64,000 bases of DNA, taken from positions 476,981 through 540,980 of the forward strand of contig NZ_FOCB01000002.1 in the NCBI RefSeq assembly GCF_900109995.1, read 5' to 3'. This stretch comes from Pseudomonas sp. ok272. GTDB taxonomy: Bacteria > Pseudomonadota > Gammaproteobacteria > Pseudomonadales > Pseudomonadaceae. The translations under genes were made by a program, and so were the position numbers. The notes beneath the pieces were generated by a model, which saw nothing but the letters and a program-made list of their open reading frames with translations, was not told the origin of the DNA and did no database searches. Positions 23,734 to 32,196 of the stretch are shown in pieces (positions within the stretch are counted from its first letter, which is position 1; each line of letters starts with the position of its first letter).

Positions 23734-25329
23734 ATGAATCCCAAAGAAAACTACCTGCATGAGTTCTTCAGGATCTTCTTCGCCAACAAGCAATTGGTGA
23801 AGCGGGTATTCCTGGTGTTTGCCGTGATCACCCTGGCGCTGCCGCTGGTGCTCAAGCAAAGCTTCGACATCACGGCACAAGTGATCGTGCAGTCGAAGAA
23901 ACTGTCCCAGGGCGACGCCACGACTTCCCTGAACCAGGAGAACGCCACGTTCATTCCACCGTCGCTGTCGGACATGGAAACCGAGGCCAACATCCTGCGT
24001 TCGCCCGCCCTGGTCCGCCAGACCATCAGCGACCTGCGCGAGCAGGGCCAATACGACCCCGCCCCCGGCTTATTCTCCCGACTGGTGGGCACGCCGCTGC
24101 GCAACTGGGTGATCAACCCGTTGCGCGCGTACGTGATCAACCCGGTGCGTAACGTGCTGGGACTTGAAGTCGATCCGGTGCGCGACACGGTCCTGGACGG
24201 GCTCACGCAACAGGCCCTGGACAACCTCAAGATCGAGACCCTGCCAGGCTCCAACGTGATCTCGATCGTCTACGCCTTTGGCGATCCGACCCAGGGCACG
24301 CGCTTCGTCGCGCAACTGCTGCAGAACTACCTGAAGAACCGCCAGGAGCTGCAATCGATCGACCTGCCGCAGACGTTCTACGAACAGAAAAAGCAGCAGT
24401 ACCAGGCCCGCCTCGACAACCTGGAAGGCACGCGCCTGACGTTGCTCGAAAGCATCGGCGCCTCCGATCCCAAGGAAGAAATCACCTTCCGCCTCAATGC
24501 CATCAACACCGAGGAACAGGCGCTGAACCAGTACCGTGACCGCCTGCTGCAAGGCCAGCATTGGCTCGACTACCTCAAGGCCAGCTACGCCAGCGTCAGC
24601 GCCTCGAACAAACTCAGCGAGTACACCTTCCCCTATACCTTCAGCACCACCATCGACAATGTCGCCCTGCAGGACCGGGAGATCGGTCAGTTGGGCGAGC
24701 AACTGACCGCCTTGGTAACGCGCTACAACAATGACCTGGCCGTGTTCCAACCGGGCAGTGAACCGATGCTGCTGACCCGCGAGCAAATCAGCCGCGCCCG
24801 CCAGGGGTTCCTCAAGGTCGTCAACAACCGAATCCAGGAGCGCACCAACGACCTGGCCGTGCTCGGCTCGGTGATCGACCAGAAGACCGCGCGCATCGCC
24901 GAGTACAAGGACCGCATCCACCAGCTCCAGGAAGTCGAAAGCAAACAACGCCAGATGGACACCGAGATCAACGCCCTGCACGCCGCCTTCGGCACCTACG
25001 CCCAACGCTTCGCCGAAAGCAGCACCGCGCGCCTGTTCAACAACGACCTGTCCAACGCCCGGGTCCTCAGCCCGCCCTACGAGCCTACCGAGCCATCGTT
25101 CCCAAGGCCGCTGCTGATCATTCCGTTCGGCTTGCTCACCGGCCTGCTACTGGCGATTGCCCTGGTGTATGTGCGTGAGTTCCTCGACCATCGCTTCAAG
25201 CACCCGGCGCAAATCAGCCATCAACTGGGCCTGCCGGTGTTGCTGGTGATCAACGATCAGAACGTCATGCCGACTAACCCGCACCCGAACTGGACCGTGC
25301 CCAGTTTCATGCACTGGGTGCGCCATTGA
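23734..25329 (+). CDS. Wzz/GumC-type polysaccharide co-polymerase
   Basis: A 531-residue inner-membrane protein with two membrane helices: VFLVFAVITLALPLVL near residue 30 and LLIIPFGLLTGLLLAIALVYVRE near 470. Between them is a long periplasmic coiled-coil region (YEQKKQQYQARLDNLEGTRL, RIHQLQEVESKQRQMDTEI). The Pro-rich FPRPLLIIPFG before the second helix is typical. It sets chain length and bridges Wzy and Wza. No fused kinase domain is present. The ATG at 23734 follows AGGGGA by 6 nt; the one at 23728 touches that site and is unlikely. Confidence 0.9.
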   Translation: MNPKENYLHEFFRIFFANKQLVKRVFLVFAVITLALPLVLKQSFDITAQVIVQSKKLSQGDATTSLNQENATFIPPSLSDMETEANILRSPALVRQTISDLREQGQYDPAPGLFSRLVGTPLRNWVINPLRAYVINPVRNVLGLEVDPVRDTVLDGLTQQALDNLKIETLPGSNVISIVYAFGDPTQGTRFVAQLLQNYLKNRQELQSIDLPQTFYEQKKQQYQARLDNLEGTRLTLLESIGASDPKEEITFRLNAINTEEQALNQYRDRLLQGQHWLDYLKASYASVSASNKLSEYTFPYTFSTTIDNVALQDREIGQLGEQLTALVTRYNNDLAVFQPGSEPMLLTREQISRARQGFLKVVNNRIQERTNDLAVLGSVIDQKTARIAEYKDRIHQLQEVESKQRQMDTEINALHAAFGTYAQRFAESSTARLFNNDLSNARVLSPPYEPTEPSFPRPLLIIPFGLLTGLLLAIALVYVREFLDHRFKHPAQISHQLGLPVLLVINDQNVMPTNPHPNWTVPSFMHWVRH

Positions 25330-26414
25330 ACGGGCAGGCCGCCCCTGCGCTGCCGATCATTCATCTGCTCAGCAGCGGCGGCTTCTACGGTGCCGAGCGG
25401 ATGTTGCTGGACCATTGCCTGGCGACGCCGGGGCGCCACCAGGTGCTGTTTCTCGACGCGCCGCCGGCCCTGGTCAGCCGCTTTCGCGAGGCCCAGGTGG
25501 ACTGCCAGCCCATCAACGGGCTGCGCGAACTGCTGCGTCACCTGCGCAGCCGGCGCAGCGAGCGACCGTTGATCAATACCCACAACTTCAAGGGCCTGGT
25601 GTTGGGCTGGGTCGCCGCCACCTGGCTGCGCCTGCCGCTGGTGATCACCCAGCATGGCTTCACCCCCCGCAGCCGCAAGCAACGCCTCTACACCTGGCTG
25701 AGCCTGCAACTGTGCCGCACCGCTTCGGTGGATCGGGTGGTCTGCGTCGCCGAAAGCATTGCCCTGCTGTGCCGGCAAGCCAGCGTGCGGGCGGACAAGC
25801 TGCACGTGATCCCCAACGGCTTGCCCCACCTGCGGGTCCCCGCGCGCGCGCGCCATGATCGGCAGCGTTGGCTGGCGGGCTTCGTCGGTCGCTTGAGTGT
25901 CGAAAAAGGCCCGGACCTGTTTCTCGATGCGCTGATCCCGTTGTGCCGGCAACACCCCAAGCTGTATGGCGTGATGCTCGGCGACGGCCCGGAGCGCCCC
26001 AGCCTGCTGGCGCGCGTCAATGCCGCCGGGCTGCACGAGCGCATCCGCCTGCCCGGCTACCAGACCGACATGGACACCTGGTGGATGCAGCTCGATGCCC
26101 TGGTGATCAGTTCTCGGACCGAAGGCACGCCGATGATCCTGCTGGAAGCGATGCAGGCCGGGGTGCCGGTGGCGGCCTTTGCCGTGGGTGGGATTCCCGA
26201 CGTGCTGCAGGACGAACACAACGGCCTGCTCGCCGCGCCCGCCGACAGCGCCGGCCTCGCCCGGCAGATCGAGCGCCTGCACCGCGACCCCGATCAGGCT
26301 CGGAACCTGGCGGACAACGCCCGGCGCACGCAATTGGAACGCTACGACCTGCGCGCACTGGCGCAACGCTGGTCGCAGCTGTACATCCGCACGGCACAGG
26401 AGGCACGGGCATGA
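25326..26414 (+). CDS. GT4-family glycosyltransferase
   Basis: A 362-residue GT-B fold enzyme. The start PIIHLLSSGGFYGAERMLL, the linker LHVIPNGLP, the C-terminal domain FVGRLSVEKGPDLFLDAL, and the donor-sugar loop TPMILLEAMQAGVPVAAF (E-x7-E) are all family motifs. It adds one sugar of the repeat unit at the cytoplasmic side. The only start that keeps the first strand is a TTG whose last bases overlap the upstream stop (TTGA), consistent with coupled translation. It overlaps the next gene by ATGA. Confidence 0.9.
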   Translation: MNGQAAPALPIIHLLSSGGFYGAERMLLDHCLATPGRHQVLFLDAPPALVSRFREAQVDCQPINGLRELLRHLRSRRSERPLINTHNFKGLVLGWVAATWLRLPLVITQHGFTPRSRKQRLYTWLSLQLCRTASVDRVVCVAESIALLCRQASVRADKLHVIPNGLPHLRVPARARHDRQRWLAGFVGRLSVEKGPDLFLDALIPLCRQHPKLYGVMLGDGPERPSLLARVNAAGLHERIRLPGYQTDMDTWWMQLDALVISSRTEGTPMILLEAMQAGVPVAAFAVGGIPDVLQDEHNGLLAAPADSAGLARQIERLHRDPDQARNLADNARRTQLERYDLRALAQRWSQLYIRTAQEARA

Positions 26415-27781
26415 TCATCCCACTGTCGCTGGTCAGCCTGCTGGGGTTGCTCGGTGTGTTGCTGCTGGCCAGCCCCTGGCCCTATCTCGCGCCCGGCGCC
26501 GTGCTGGGCATCGTTGGCGTCCTGCTGCTGTACCGGCGCCCGGCCTGGGGCTTGCTCGGCATCGTCGCCCTGGTGCCGCTTGAAGGCCTGTTCAAGGACA
26601 GCGAACTGACCGGCTCGAAACTGGTCGGCGCGTCCTTGGCGCTGATCCTGTGCCTGCAACTGCTGCTGCATCAACTCCCCGCCGATCGCCTGCGCAGCAA
26701 CCTGTGGCGATTCCTCGCGTGGTTCATGGTCTTGTACGGTTTGAGTTTTCTGGCCAGCGCCAACCTGGGGATGTCCCTGTACAACCTGCGCGAATGGAGC
26801 GTGGGTCTGGTGCTGTTCGTGATTACCCTGTTGATCGGCCGCGACATGAACATGCTGATGTTCTGTCGCCTGGCGACCCTGAGCGTGACCTCGACCTGCG
26901 TGCTGGCGATGTTCTCCACCCAATATCAGGATCAGGGCCGCGCCGCCGGGCTGCTGGCGGACTCCAACGCCTTCGCGATGCTGATTGCCTTTGCCGTGCC
27001 GCTGGCCCTGCTGCTGGTACGCCAGAGCCCGAATTGGCCACAGCGGCTGTTCTGGCTGGCGTGCAGCCTGTTGCTGCTCGCCGGCATGACCAAGACCGAG
27101 TCGCGCTCGGGGTTGGTGGTGTTGTTCATCAGCCTGCTGATCGGCCTCTATCACTACCACGCCCAACTGCCGCGCATCCGTCCACGGCACCTGGGATTCG
27201 CCATGCTCGGCGCGGCCATCGTCATCCCCCTGGCGATCTACGCCATGCCCGCCGGCTACGTCGCCCGTATCCAGTCGCTGAGCATCCTCGGCCAGGGCGC
27301 CTCCGGGCACCAGGACGAATCCCTGAGCCGCCGTGCCTCGTACATCGTGGTCGGCCGCCAGATGATCGAGGACAACCCGCTGCTGGGGTCCGGCCCCGGC
27401 ACCTTCGCGCTGCACTACGCCGGCACCGGTTTCGCCAAGGCCTTTTCCTTCAACCGCAGTACCGGCGAGCTGTACCGGCGCGCCCACAACACCTACCTGG
27501 AGATCTTCAGCGAGTTGGGCATCCCGGCGGGGCTGCTGTTTGTCGGCCTGCTGGGCCTGGGCCTGTTCAACCTGCAACGCGCGCGCCGGGCCTGGCTGCA
27601 ACGCGGCGACTGGGACCAGGCCGACCTGATCACCCACCTGGGCATGAGCTTGCTGTCGCTGGCGCTGTTCCTGATGTTCTTGAGCGCACCGGCGCAGAAG
27701 TACCTGTGGATCATGCTGGCCCTGTCCTGGGTGCTGCGCCTGCAGGCCGAGCAAAGCCCGCTGCCGGAACGCCGGCCATGA
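26411..27781 (+). CDS. O-antigen polymerase/ligase family protein (Wzy-like)
   Basis: A 456-residue protein with about ten to twelve membrane helices. The long periplasmic loop holds the Wzy_C/WaaL hallmark region: NPLLGSGPGTFALHYAG, then RAHNTYLEIFSELGIPAGLLF. In this setting it is most likely the polymerase joining repeat units in the periplasm. Many internal start codons exist in overlapping frames; ATG 26411 overlaps the previous stop and gives the complete first helix. The next gene begins in its stop codon (ATGA). Confidence 0.88.
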   Translation: MIIPLSLVSLLGLLGVLLLASPWPYLAPGAVLGIVGVLLLYRRPAWGLLGIVALVPLEGLFKDSELTGSKLVGASLALILCLQLLLHQLPADRLRSNLWRFLAWFMVLYGLSFLASANLGMSLYNLREWSVGLVLFVITLLIGRDMNMLMFCRLATLSVTSTCVLAMFSTQYQDQGRAAGLLADSNAFAMLIAFAVPLALLLVRQSPNWPQRLFWLACSLLLLAGMTKTESRSGLVVLFISLLIGLYHYHAQLPRIRPRHLGFAMLGAAIVIPLAIYAMPAGYVARIQSLSILGQGASGHQDESLSRRASYIVVGRQMIEDNPLLGSGPGTFALHYAGTGFAKAFSFNRSTGELYRRAHNTYLEIFSELGIPAGLLFVGLLGLGLFNLQRARRAWLQRGDWDQADLITHLGMSLLSLALFLMFLSAPAQKYLWIMLALSWVLRLQAEQSPLPERRP

Positions 27782-28746
27782 GCGGCATCAGCGTGGTGGT
27801 GCCGATGTACAACGAAGCCCAGCACATCGGCCGCACCCTGCAGTCCGCCAGACTGGCGGCAGACGTGGCAGGGCTGGCGTGCGAGCTGATCGTGGTCGAC
27901 AACGGCTCCACCGACCAGGGCCCACACATTGCCCGCCGCCTCGGCGCCCAGGTCTTGAGCCTGCCGGGCCTGACCATCGGCGCCCTGCGCAATCGCGGCG
28001 CGGCAGTGGCGCACGGTGAATGGCTGGCGTTCATCGATGCCGACATCGAACTGCCGCCGAACGGGCTCAAGCGGCTGATCGACCTGCACGCATCCGGCCA
28101 GGCGGACGTGCTGGCGCTGGACCTGCACACCCCCACCCAGGCCCCCTGGTTTGCCCGCGCCTGGCAACGCCGCACCTTGCGCCCGACCAGCCAGACAACG
28201 CAGGCGGTGCAATGGCTGCCCTCGGCCAACCTGCTGCTGCAGCGCGAACGCTTCCTGGCCAGCGGCGGGTTTGACGAAAACCTGCGTACCGGTGAAGACA
28301 AGGACCTGACCCTGCGCCTGGCCCAGGCCGGCGCGCGCCTGATCTCGATCAACGAATGCACCGCCCTGCACTGGGGCTATGAAGGCAGTTGGCGGGAGTG
28401 GATTGGCAAGGAGCTGTGGCGCCAGGGCAGCCACGTGCAGTTGCTGCAGACCCAGGGCCTGAGCCTGCGCCTGCTGCGCTTTCCGCTACTGTCGCTGGGC
28501 GCCTGGGTGCTGGACTTCATGGCGCTGTCGGCGTTGCTCGACGGCCAGTTGCACATCGCTACGCTGATGTTGCTGATGGCCGCCTTGCCGGCCTTGCTCT
28601 TGAGCCTGCGCCAAAGCTTAAAGCATCACGAGCCGACACTGACCCTGCAACTGTGGGGCCTGCACTGGGTGCGCCTGCACCTGGCCGGCGCGGCATTCGT
28701 CCTCAGCCTGTGCCATTGGAATGCCAGGAGGCCCGCCCGTGGCTGA
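27778..28746 (+). CDS. GT2-family glycosyltransferase
   Basis: A 322-residue enzyme. It opens SGISVVVPMYNEAQHI, then LIVVDNGSTDQG and FIDADIELP (the DXD-like metal site). The acceptor region has WLPSANLLLQRE and GFDENLRTGEDKDLTLRL (ED motif). Two or three C-terminal hydrophobic helices anchor it in the membrane. It would add a sugar to the lipid-linked repeat unit. It starts within the stop of the Wzy-like gene and overlaps the next glycosyltransferase by 8 bp. Confidence 0.9.
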   Translation: MSGISVVVPMYNEAQHIGRTLQSARLAADVAGLACELIVVDNGSTDQGPHIARRLGAQVLSLPGLTIGALRNRGAAVAHGEWLAFIDADIELPPNGLKRLIDLHASGQADVLALDLHTPTQAPWFARAWQRRTLRPTSQTTQAVQWLPSANLLLQRERFLASGGFDENLRTGEDKDLTLRLAQAGARLISINECTALHWGYEGSWREWIGKELWRQGSHVQLLQTQGLSLRLLRFPLLSLGAWVLDFMALSALLDGQLHIATLMLLMAALPALLLSLRQSLKHHEPTLTLQLWGLHWVRLHLAGAAFVLSLCHWNARRPARG

Positions 28747-29875
28747 AGCGATTTTCTGGACATGCCTGCTCCTGCCGGTCTACGCCTACCTGGGCTACCC
28801 GCTGCTGCTGACGGTGCTGTGCCCGCTGTTTACCCCGCGACGCCGCGCCAGCGCCGAGCCCATGCGCATCAGCGTGGTGATCGCCGCCCACAACGAAGCC
28901 CGGCACATCGAGGACAAACTGCACAGCATCCTGGCCCAGGGATATCAGGCGCGACGCCTACAGATCATCCTCGCCAGCGACGGTTCCACCGACGCCACCG
29001 TGGCCTGCGCCCGCCGGGTTATCGATTCGCGCATTACCGTGCTCGACCTGCCCCGCCAGGGCAAGGCCGCCACCCTCAATGCCGCCGTCGCCAGGAGCAG
29101 CGGCGACATCCTGGTGTTCACCGACGCCGATAACCACTGGTCCGCCGACACCCTCGAACAGTTGCTCGCGCCCCTGCATGACCCGGATGTCGGCGCCTGC
29201 GCCGGGCACATGATCATTCCCAACCCCGGCAAGGGCCTGAGCCTGGGCGACAGCCTGTATCGACACTACGAAGGCTGGCTGCGCCGGGTGGAGAACCGCA
29301 CCGGCTGCATGGTCTCCGCCGACGGCGCGCTGCTGGCGCTACGACGCGAGTTGTTCCAGCCGATCCCTGCCGAGGTCAACGATGACTTTTTCATCAGCAC
29401 CTGCGCCCCGGTGGCCTTCAAGCGGATTGTCTACGTGCCCGAGGCCGTGGTGCTCGACCAGGGTGTGGACGAAGCCGACAAACAATTCCGCCGCCGCCAG
29501 CGCGTCACCGTCGGTGGCTTGCAGAGCCTGGCCCAGCGCCGTGAGCTGCTCAACCCGCTGACCCACGGCTTGTACGCCCTGGCGTTGATCAGCCACAAGC
29601 TGATCCGCCGCCTGGCGCCACTGCTGCTGCTCCCGCTGCTGCTCAGCAACGCCTGGCTGTGGAACGTCCACCCGTTCTACCGCCTGACCCTCATCGCGCA
29701 ATTGCTCAGCTACGCTATCGCTATTGCTGGCCTGTTGGACGTGCACCACCGCCTGCCCAAGCCGTTTCGCCTGGCGGCCTTCGTGCTGGTGACCCTGGCC
29801 GGTATGAGCAGCGGGGTGTGGCAGTTCCTGCGGGGCCACCGATACCGCCAATGGAACCCCGAACAGAATCGCTGA
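28739..29875 (+). CDS. GT2-family membrane glycosyltransferase
   Basis: A 378-residue enzyme with an N-terminal helix (FWTCLLLPVYAYLGYPLLLTV), then the GT2 domain: ISVVIAAHNEARHI, ILASDGSTDATV, FTDADNHWS (DAD), DDFFISTCAPVAFKRIVYVPEAV and the RRRQRVTVGG motif (related to Q/RxxRW). C-terminal membrane helices follow. The GTG at 28739 lies 8 nt after AGGAGG, a better site than the in-frame ATG at 28721. This architecture resembles processive or repeat-unit GT2 enzymes; here the Wzy pathway suggests the latter. Confidence 0.88.
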   Translation: MAEAIFWTCLLLPVYAYLGYPLLLTVLCPLFTPRRRASAEPMRISVVIAAHNEARHIEDKLHSILAQGYQARRLQIILASDGSTDATVACARRVIDSRITVLDLPRQGKAATLNAAVARSSGDILVFTDADNHWSADTLEQLLAPLHDPDVGACAGHMIIPNPGKGLSLGDSLYRHYEGWLRRVENRTGCMVSADGALLALRRELFQPIPAEVNDDFFISTCAPVAFKRIVYVPEAVVLDQGVDEADKQFRRRQRVTVGGLQSLAQRRELLNPLTHGLYALALISHKLIRRLAPLLLLPLLLSNAWLWNVHPFYRLTLIAQLLSYAIAIAGLLDVHHRLPKPFRLAAFVLVTLAGMSSGVWQFLRGHRYRQWNPEQNR

Positions 29876-29887
29876 GAGTCGACGCCC

Positions 29888-30889
29888 ATGCCAATCAAGC
29901 AACTGCTCAAACGCTCCGCTGGCTGGCTGTACCTCAACTCTCCGTTGGGCCGCCGGCAACTGCAGGGCGCCGGCGTGATCCTGATGCTGCACCGGGTGCT
30001 GGCCGACGACCAGGCCGCCGCCCTGCCCCATCGCAACGAGCTGTGTGTCGGCCCCCTGGCGTTCGGGCATTTGCTGTTCTGGCTCAAGCGCCACTTCGAC
30101 TGCGTACCGCTGATGGAGCTGCTGAACAACCCCGGCAACGCCGACCGCCCCCGCGTGGCCCTGACCTTCGATGACGGCTGGCGGGACAACGCGCTGAATG
30201 CCTTCGCGCTGCTGCAACGCCATCGCGTGCCGGCGAGCATCTTCCTGTCCACCGACTTCATCGGCAGCCGCCAGCGCTTCTGGTGGGAAAGCCTGGGCGA
30301 AACCCTGTGGGGCAGTCATGGCGACGCGCCACGCCAGCAATTGGTCGAGGTCCTGCGCCAGATGGACCTGGCACCGCCCCAGGAATGCCTGGCCGACCCC
30401 GACGAGCAACGCCGCAGCCAGGCCCTGGCGCACTACCTGCAAACCCTCAAGCGCCTGTCGCCGCAGATCCTCGGCCAACTCACCGACGCCTGCCCCGAGG
30501 AGCCGTTGCCCCAGGCCATGGACTGGCATCAAGTGCGCGCCATGGAGAACTCCGGGTTGATCAACTTCGGCCCCCACGGCGCCAGCCATACCATCCTCAC
30601 GCGCCTCGACGATCAGCGCCTGGACCAGGAACTGCGACGCAGCCGCGAGGCCCTGGACAATGGCTGCCAACAGCCACTGCCGGTGTACTGCTACCCCAAT
30701 GGCGACCACGACCAGCGGGTCCGCGAGCATTTGACCGAGCACCGTTACCCGTTTGCCCTGGGCACCGGCGCCGGCCTCTACCGGGGCCACGGCGACCCGC
30801 TGGCCCTGCCGCGCTTCGGGGTCAGCCAGCGCACCGCCAGCCGCCCCGAACTGCTCGCCTGGCGCATCGCCCGGGGGGCCCGGGCATGA
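29888..30889 (+). CDS. Polysaccharide deacetylase (CE4, NodB-like)
   Basis: A 333-residue protein with the NodB motif LTFDDGWRDN (catalytic Asp and metal-binding Asp at residues 95-96) and the H-x-x-x-H metal motif in FGPHGASHTIL. A later VYCYPNGDHDQ supplies the third motif. It would remove N- or O-acetyl groups from the sugar chain. No signal peptide is obvious, so it may act on the lipid-linked unit inside the cell. It is one of two unrelated deacetylases in this cluster and overlaps the flippase gene by ATGA. Confidence 0.88.
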   Translation: MPIKQLLKRSAGWLYLNSPLGRRQLQGAGVILMLHRVLADDQAAALPHRNELCVGPLAFGHLLFWLKRHFDCVPLMELLNNPGNADRPRVALTFDDGWRDNALNAFALLQRHRVPASIFLSTDFIGSRQRFWWESLGETLWGSHGDAPRQQLVEVLRQMDLAPPQECLADPDEQRRSQALAHYLQTLKRLSPQILGQLTDACPEEPLPQAMDWHQVRAMENSGLINFGPHGASHTILTRLDDQRLDQELRRSREALDNGCQQPLPVYCYPNGDHDQRVREHLTEHRYPFALGTGAGLYRGHGDPLALPRFGVSQRTASRPELLAWRIARGARA

Positions 30890-32196
30890 GCGAGAGCCGC
30901 ACCCAGTACCTGCGGCACCTGGCCCTGAGCATGGGCACCAAGTTGGCGATGATCGCCGTGCGCCTGCTGCGCAACGTACTGCTGGCGCGCATCCTCGGGC
31001 CCAGCGAACGGGGCCTGTTCGCCCTGCTCAGCACCCTGCCCGACCTGATCAGCGCCGCCACCAGCGGTGGCTTGAATTCAGCGGTGGGGTTCCAGGCGGC
31101 CAAGCAACACAACATGGGACTGCTGCTCAGCCAGGTGCTGGTGTTCGGCTGTCTGCTGGCGGCGCTGCTGACCCTGCTGGTGGTGGCGCTGGTGCGCGAG
31201 TTCGGCCATGAACTGGACATCACCATTCAACTCGGCCTACTGGCCTGGTTGCTGCTGCTGGCCGTGCCGCTGGCCGTGCTCAAGAGCGGCCTGCTGACGT
31301 TGCACAACGCCTCCGGCGGCGTGGTCGCGTTCAACGTCCTGCGCCTGCTCGAATCCCTGGCGCCCTTGCTGCTGTTCCTGGCGCTGTTCTGGATGTGGAA
31401 ACGCTACGCCCTGGAAGCGGCGCTGATCAGTTGGCTGGCGGGCATCAGCCTGGTGGTGCTGGTGGGCTGGGTCTGGCTCGGGCGCGACAACCCGTTGCGC
31501 TTGCAGTGGGACCGTGCCGGGCAGAACGAACTGCTGCGCTACAGCGCCAGGAGCCACCCGGACCTGCTCTTCCAGCAGGTGATCCTGCGTTCCGACTTCC
31601 TGTTCATCGGCGCGTTGCTCAATAGCGCGGCCCTGGGTCACTACGCCATGGCCACCGCCGCCGCCGAGTTGCTGTTCATCATTCCGGAAGCGGTGACCAC
31701 GCCCCTGATGAAGCGCCTGCTGCAGCAGGAGGAGACCATGGAGCGCCTGACGCCGCTGGCCCTGCGCCTGACGGCCACGGTGATGATCATCGCGTGCCTG
31801 TGCATGGCGCTGATCGGCGAGTGGCTGATCGTCACCCTGTTCGGCATCGTCTACCAACCGGCCTACCCGGCGCTGCTGGCCTTGCTGCCCGGCGTGCTGG
31901 GGCTGTGCTACTTCAGCATCCTGCGCCTGGACTTACTGGGCAAGAACCGGCCCGGCGCCCTGTCGCTGATGATGGGCGTGGGCGCGCTGTTCAACCTGGC
32001 GCTGAACCTGCTGCTGATCCCCCCTTACGGCATCGTCGGCGCCGCCATGGCATCGTCGATCGCCTACCTCGCCGTGACCCTCGCCATGCTGATCCTCTAT
32101 TGCCGCCTCAGCGGCGTGTCGTTCTGGCAGACCCTGGTGATCTTGCCGAGCGACTTCGCACCGATGCGCCAGATGCTCATGGGCAAGTCGGCATGA
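30886..32196 (+). CDS. Wzx-type flippase (MOP superfamily)
   Basis: A 436-residue protein of about twelve to fourteen membrane helices. The start (LALSMGTKLAMIAVRLLRNVLLARILGP in outline) and the late LNLLLIPPYGIVGAAMASSIAYL segment are typical of polysaccharide flippases. It would flip the undecaprenyl-linked repeat unit to the periplasm. Together with the Wzy-like and Wzz-like proteins it establishes a Wzx/Wzy-dependent pathway, as opposed to a synthase or ABC route. Both ends overlap their neighbours by ATGA. Confidence 0.9.
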   Translation: MSESRTQYLRHLALSMGTKLAMIAVRLLRNVLLARILGPSERGLFALLSTLPDLISAATSGGLNSAVGFQAAKQHNMGLLLSQVLVFGCLLAALLTLLVVALVREFGHELDITIQLGLLAWLLLLAVPLAVLKSGLLTLHNASGGVVAFNVLRLLESLAPLLLFLALFWMWKRYALEAALISWLAGISLVVLVGWVWLGRDNPLRLQWDRAGQNELLRYSARSHPDLLFQQVILRSDFLFIGALLNSAALGHYAMATAAAELLFIIPEAVTTPLMKRLLQQEETMERLTPLALRLTATVMIIACLCMALIGEWLIVTLFGIVYQPAYPALLALLPGVLGLCYFSILRLDLLGKNRPGALSLMMGVGALFNLALNLLLIPPYGIVGAAMASSIAYLAVTLAMLILYCRLSGVSFWQTLVILPSDFAPMRQMLMGKSA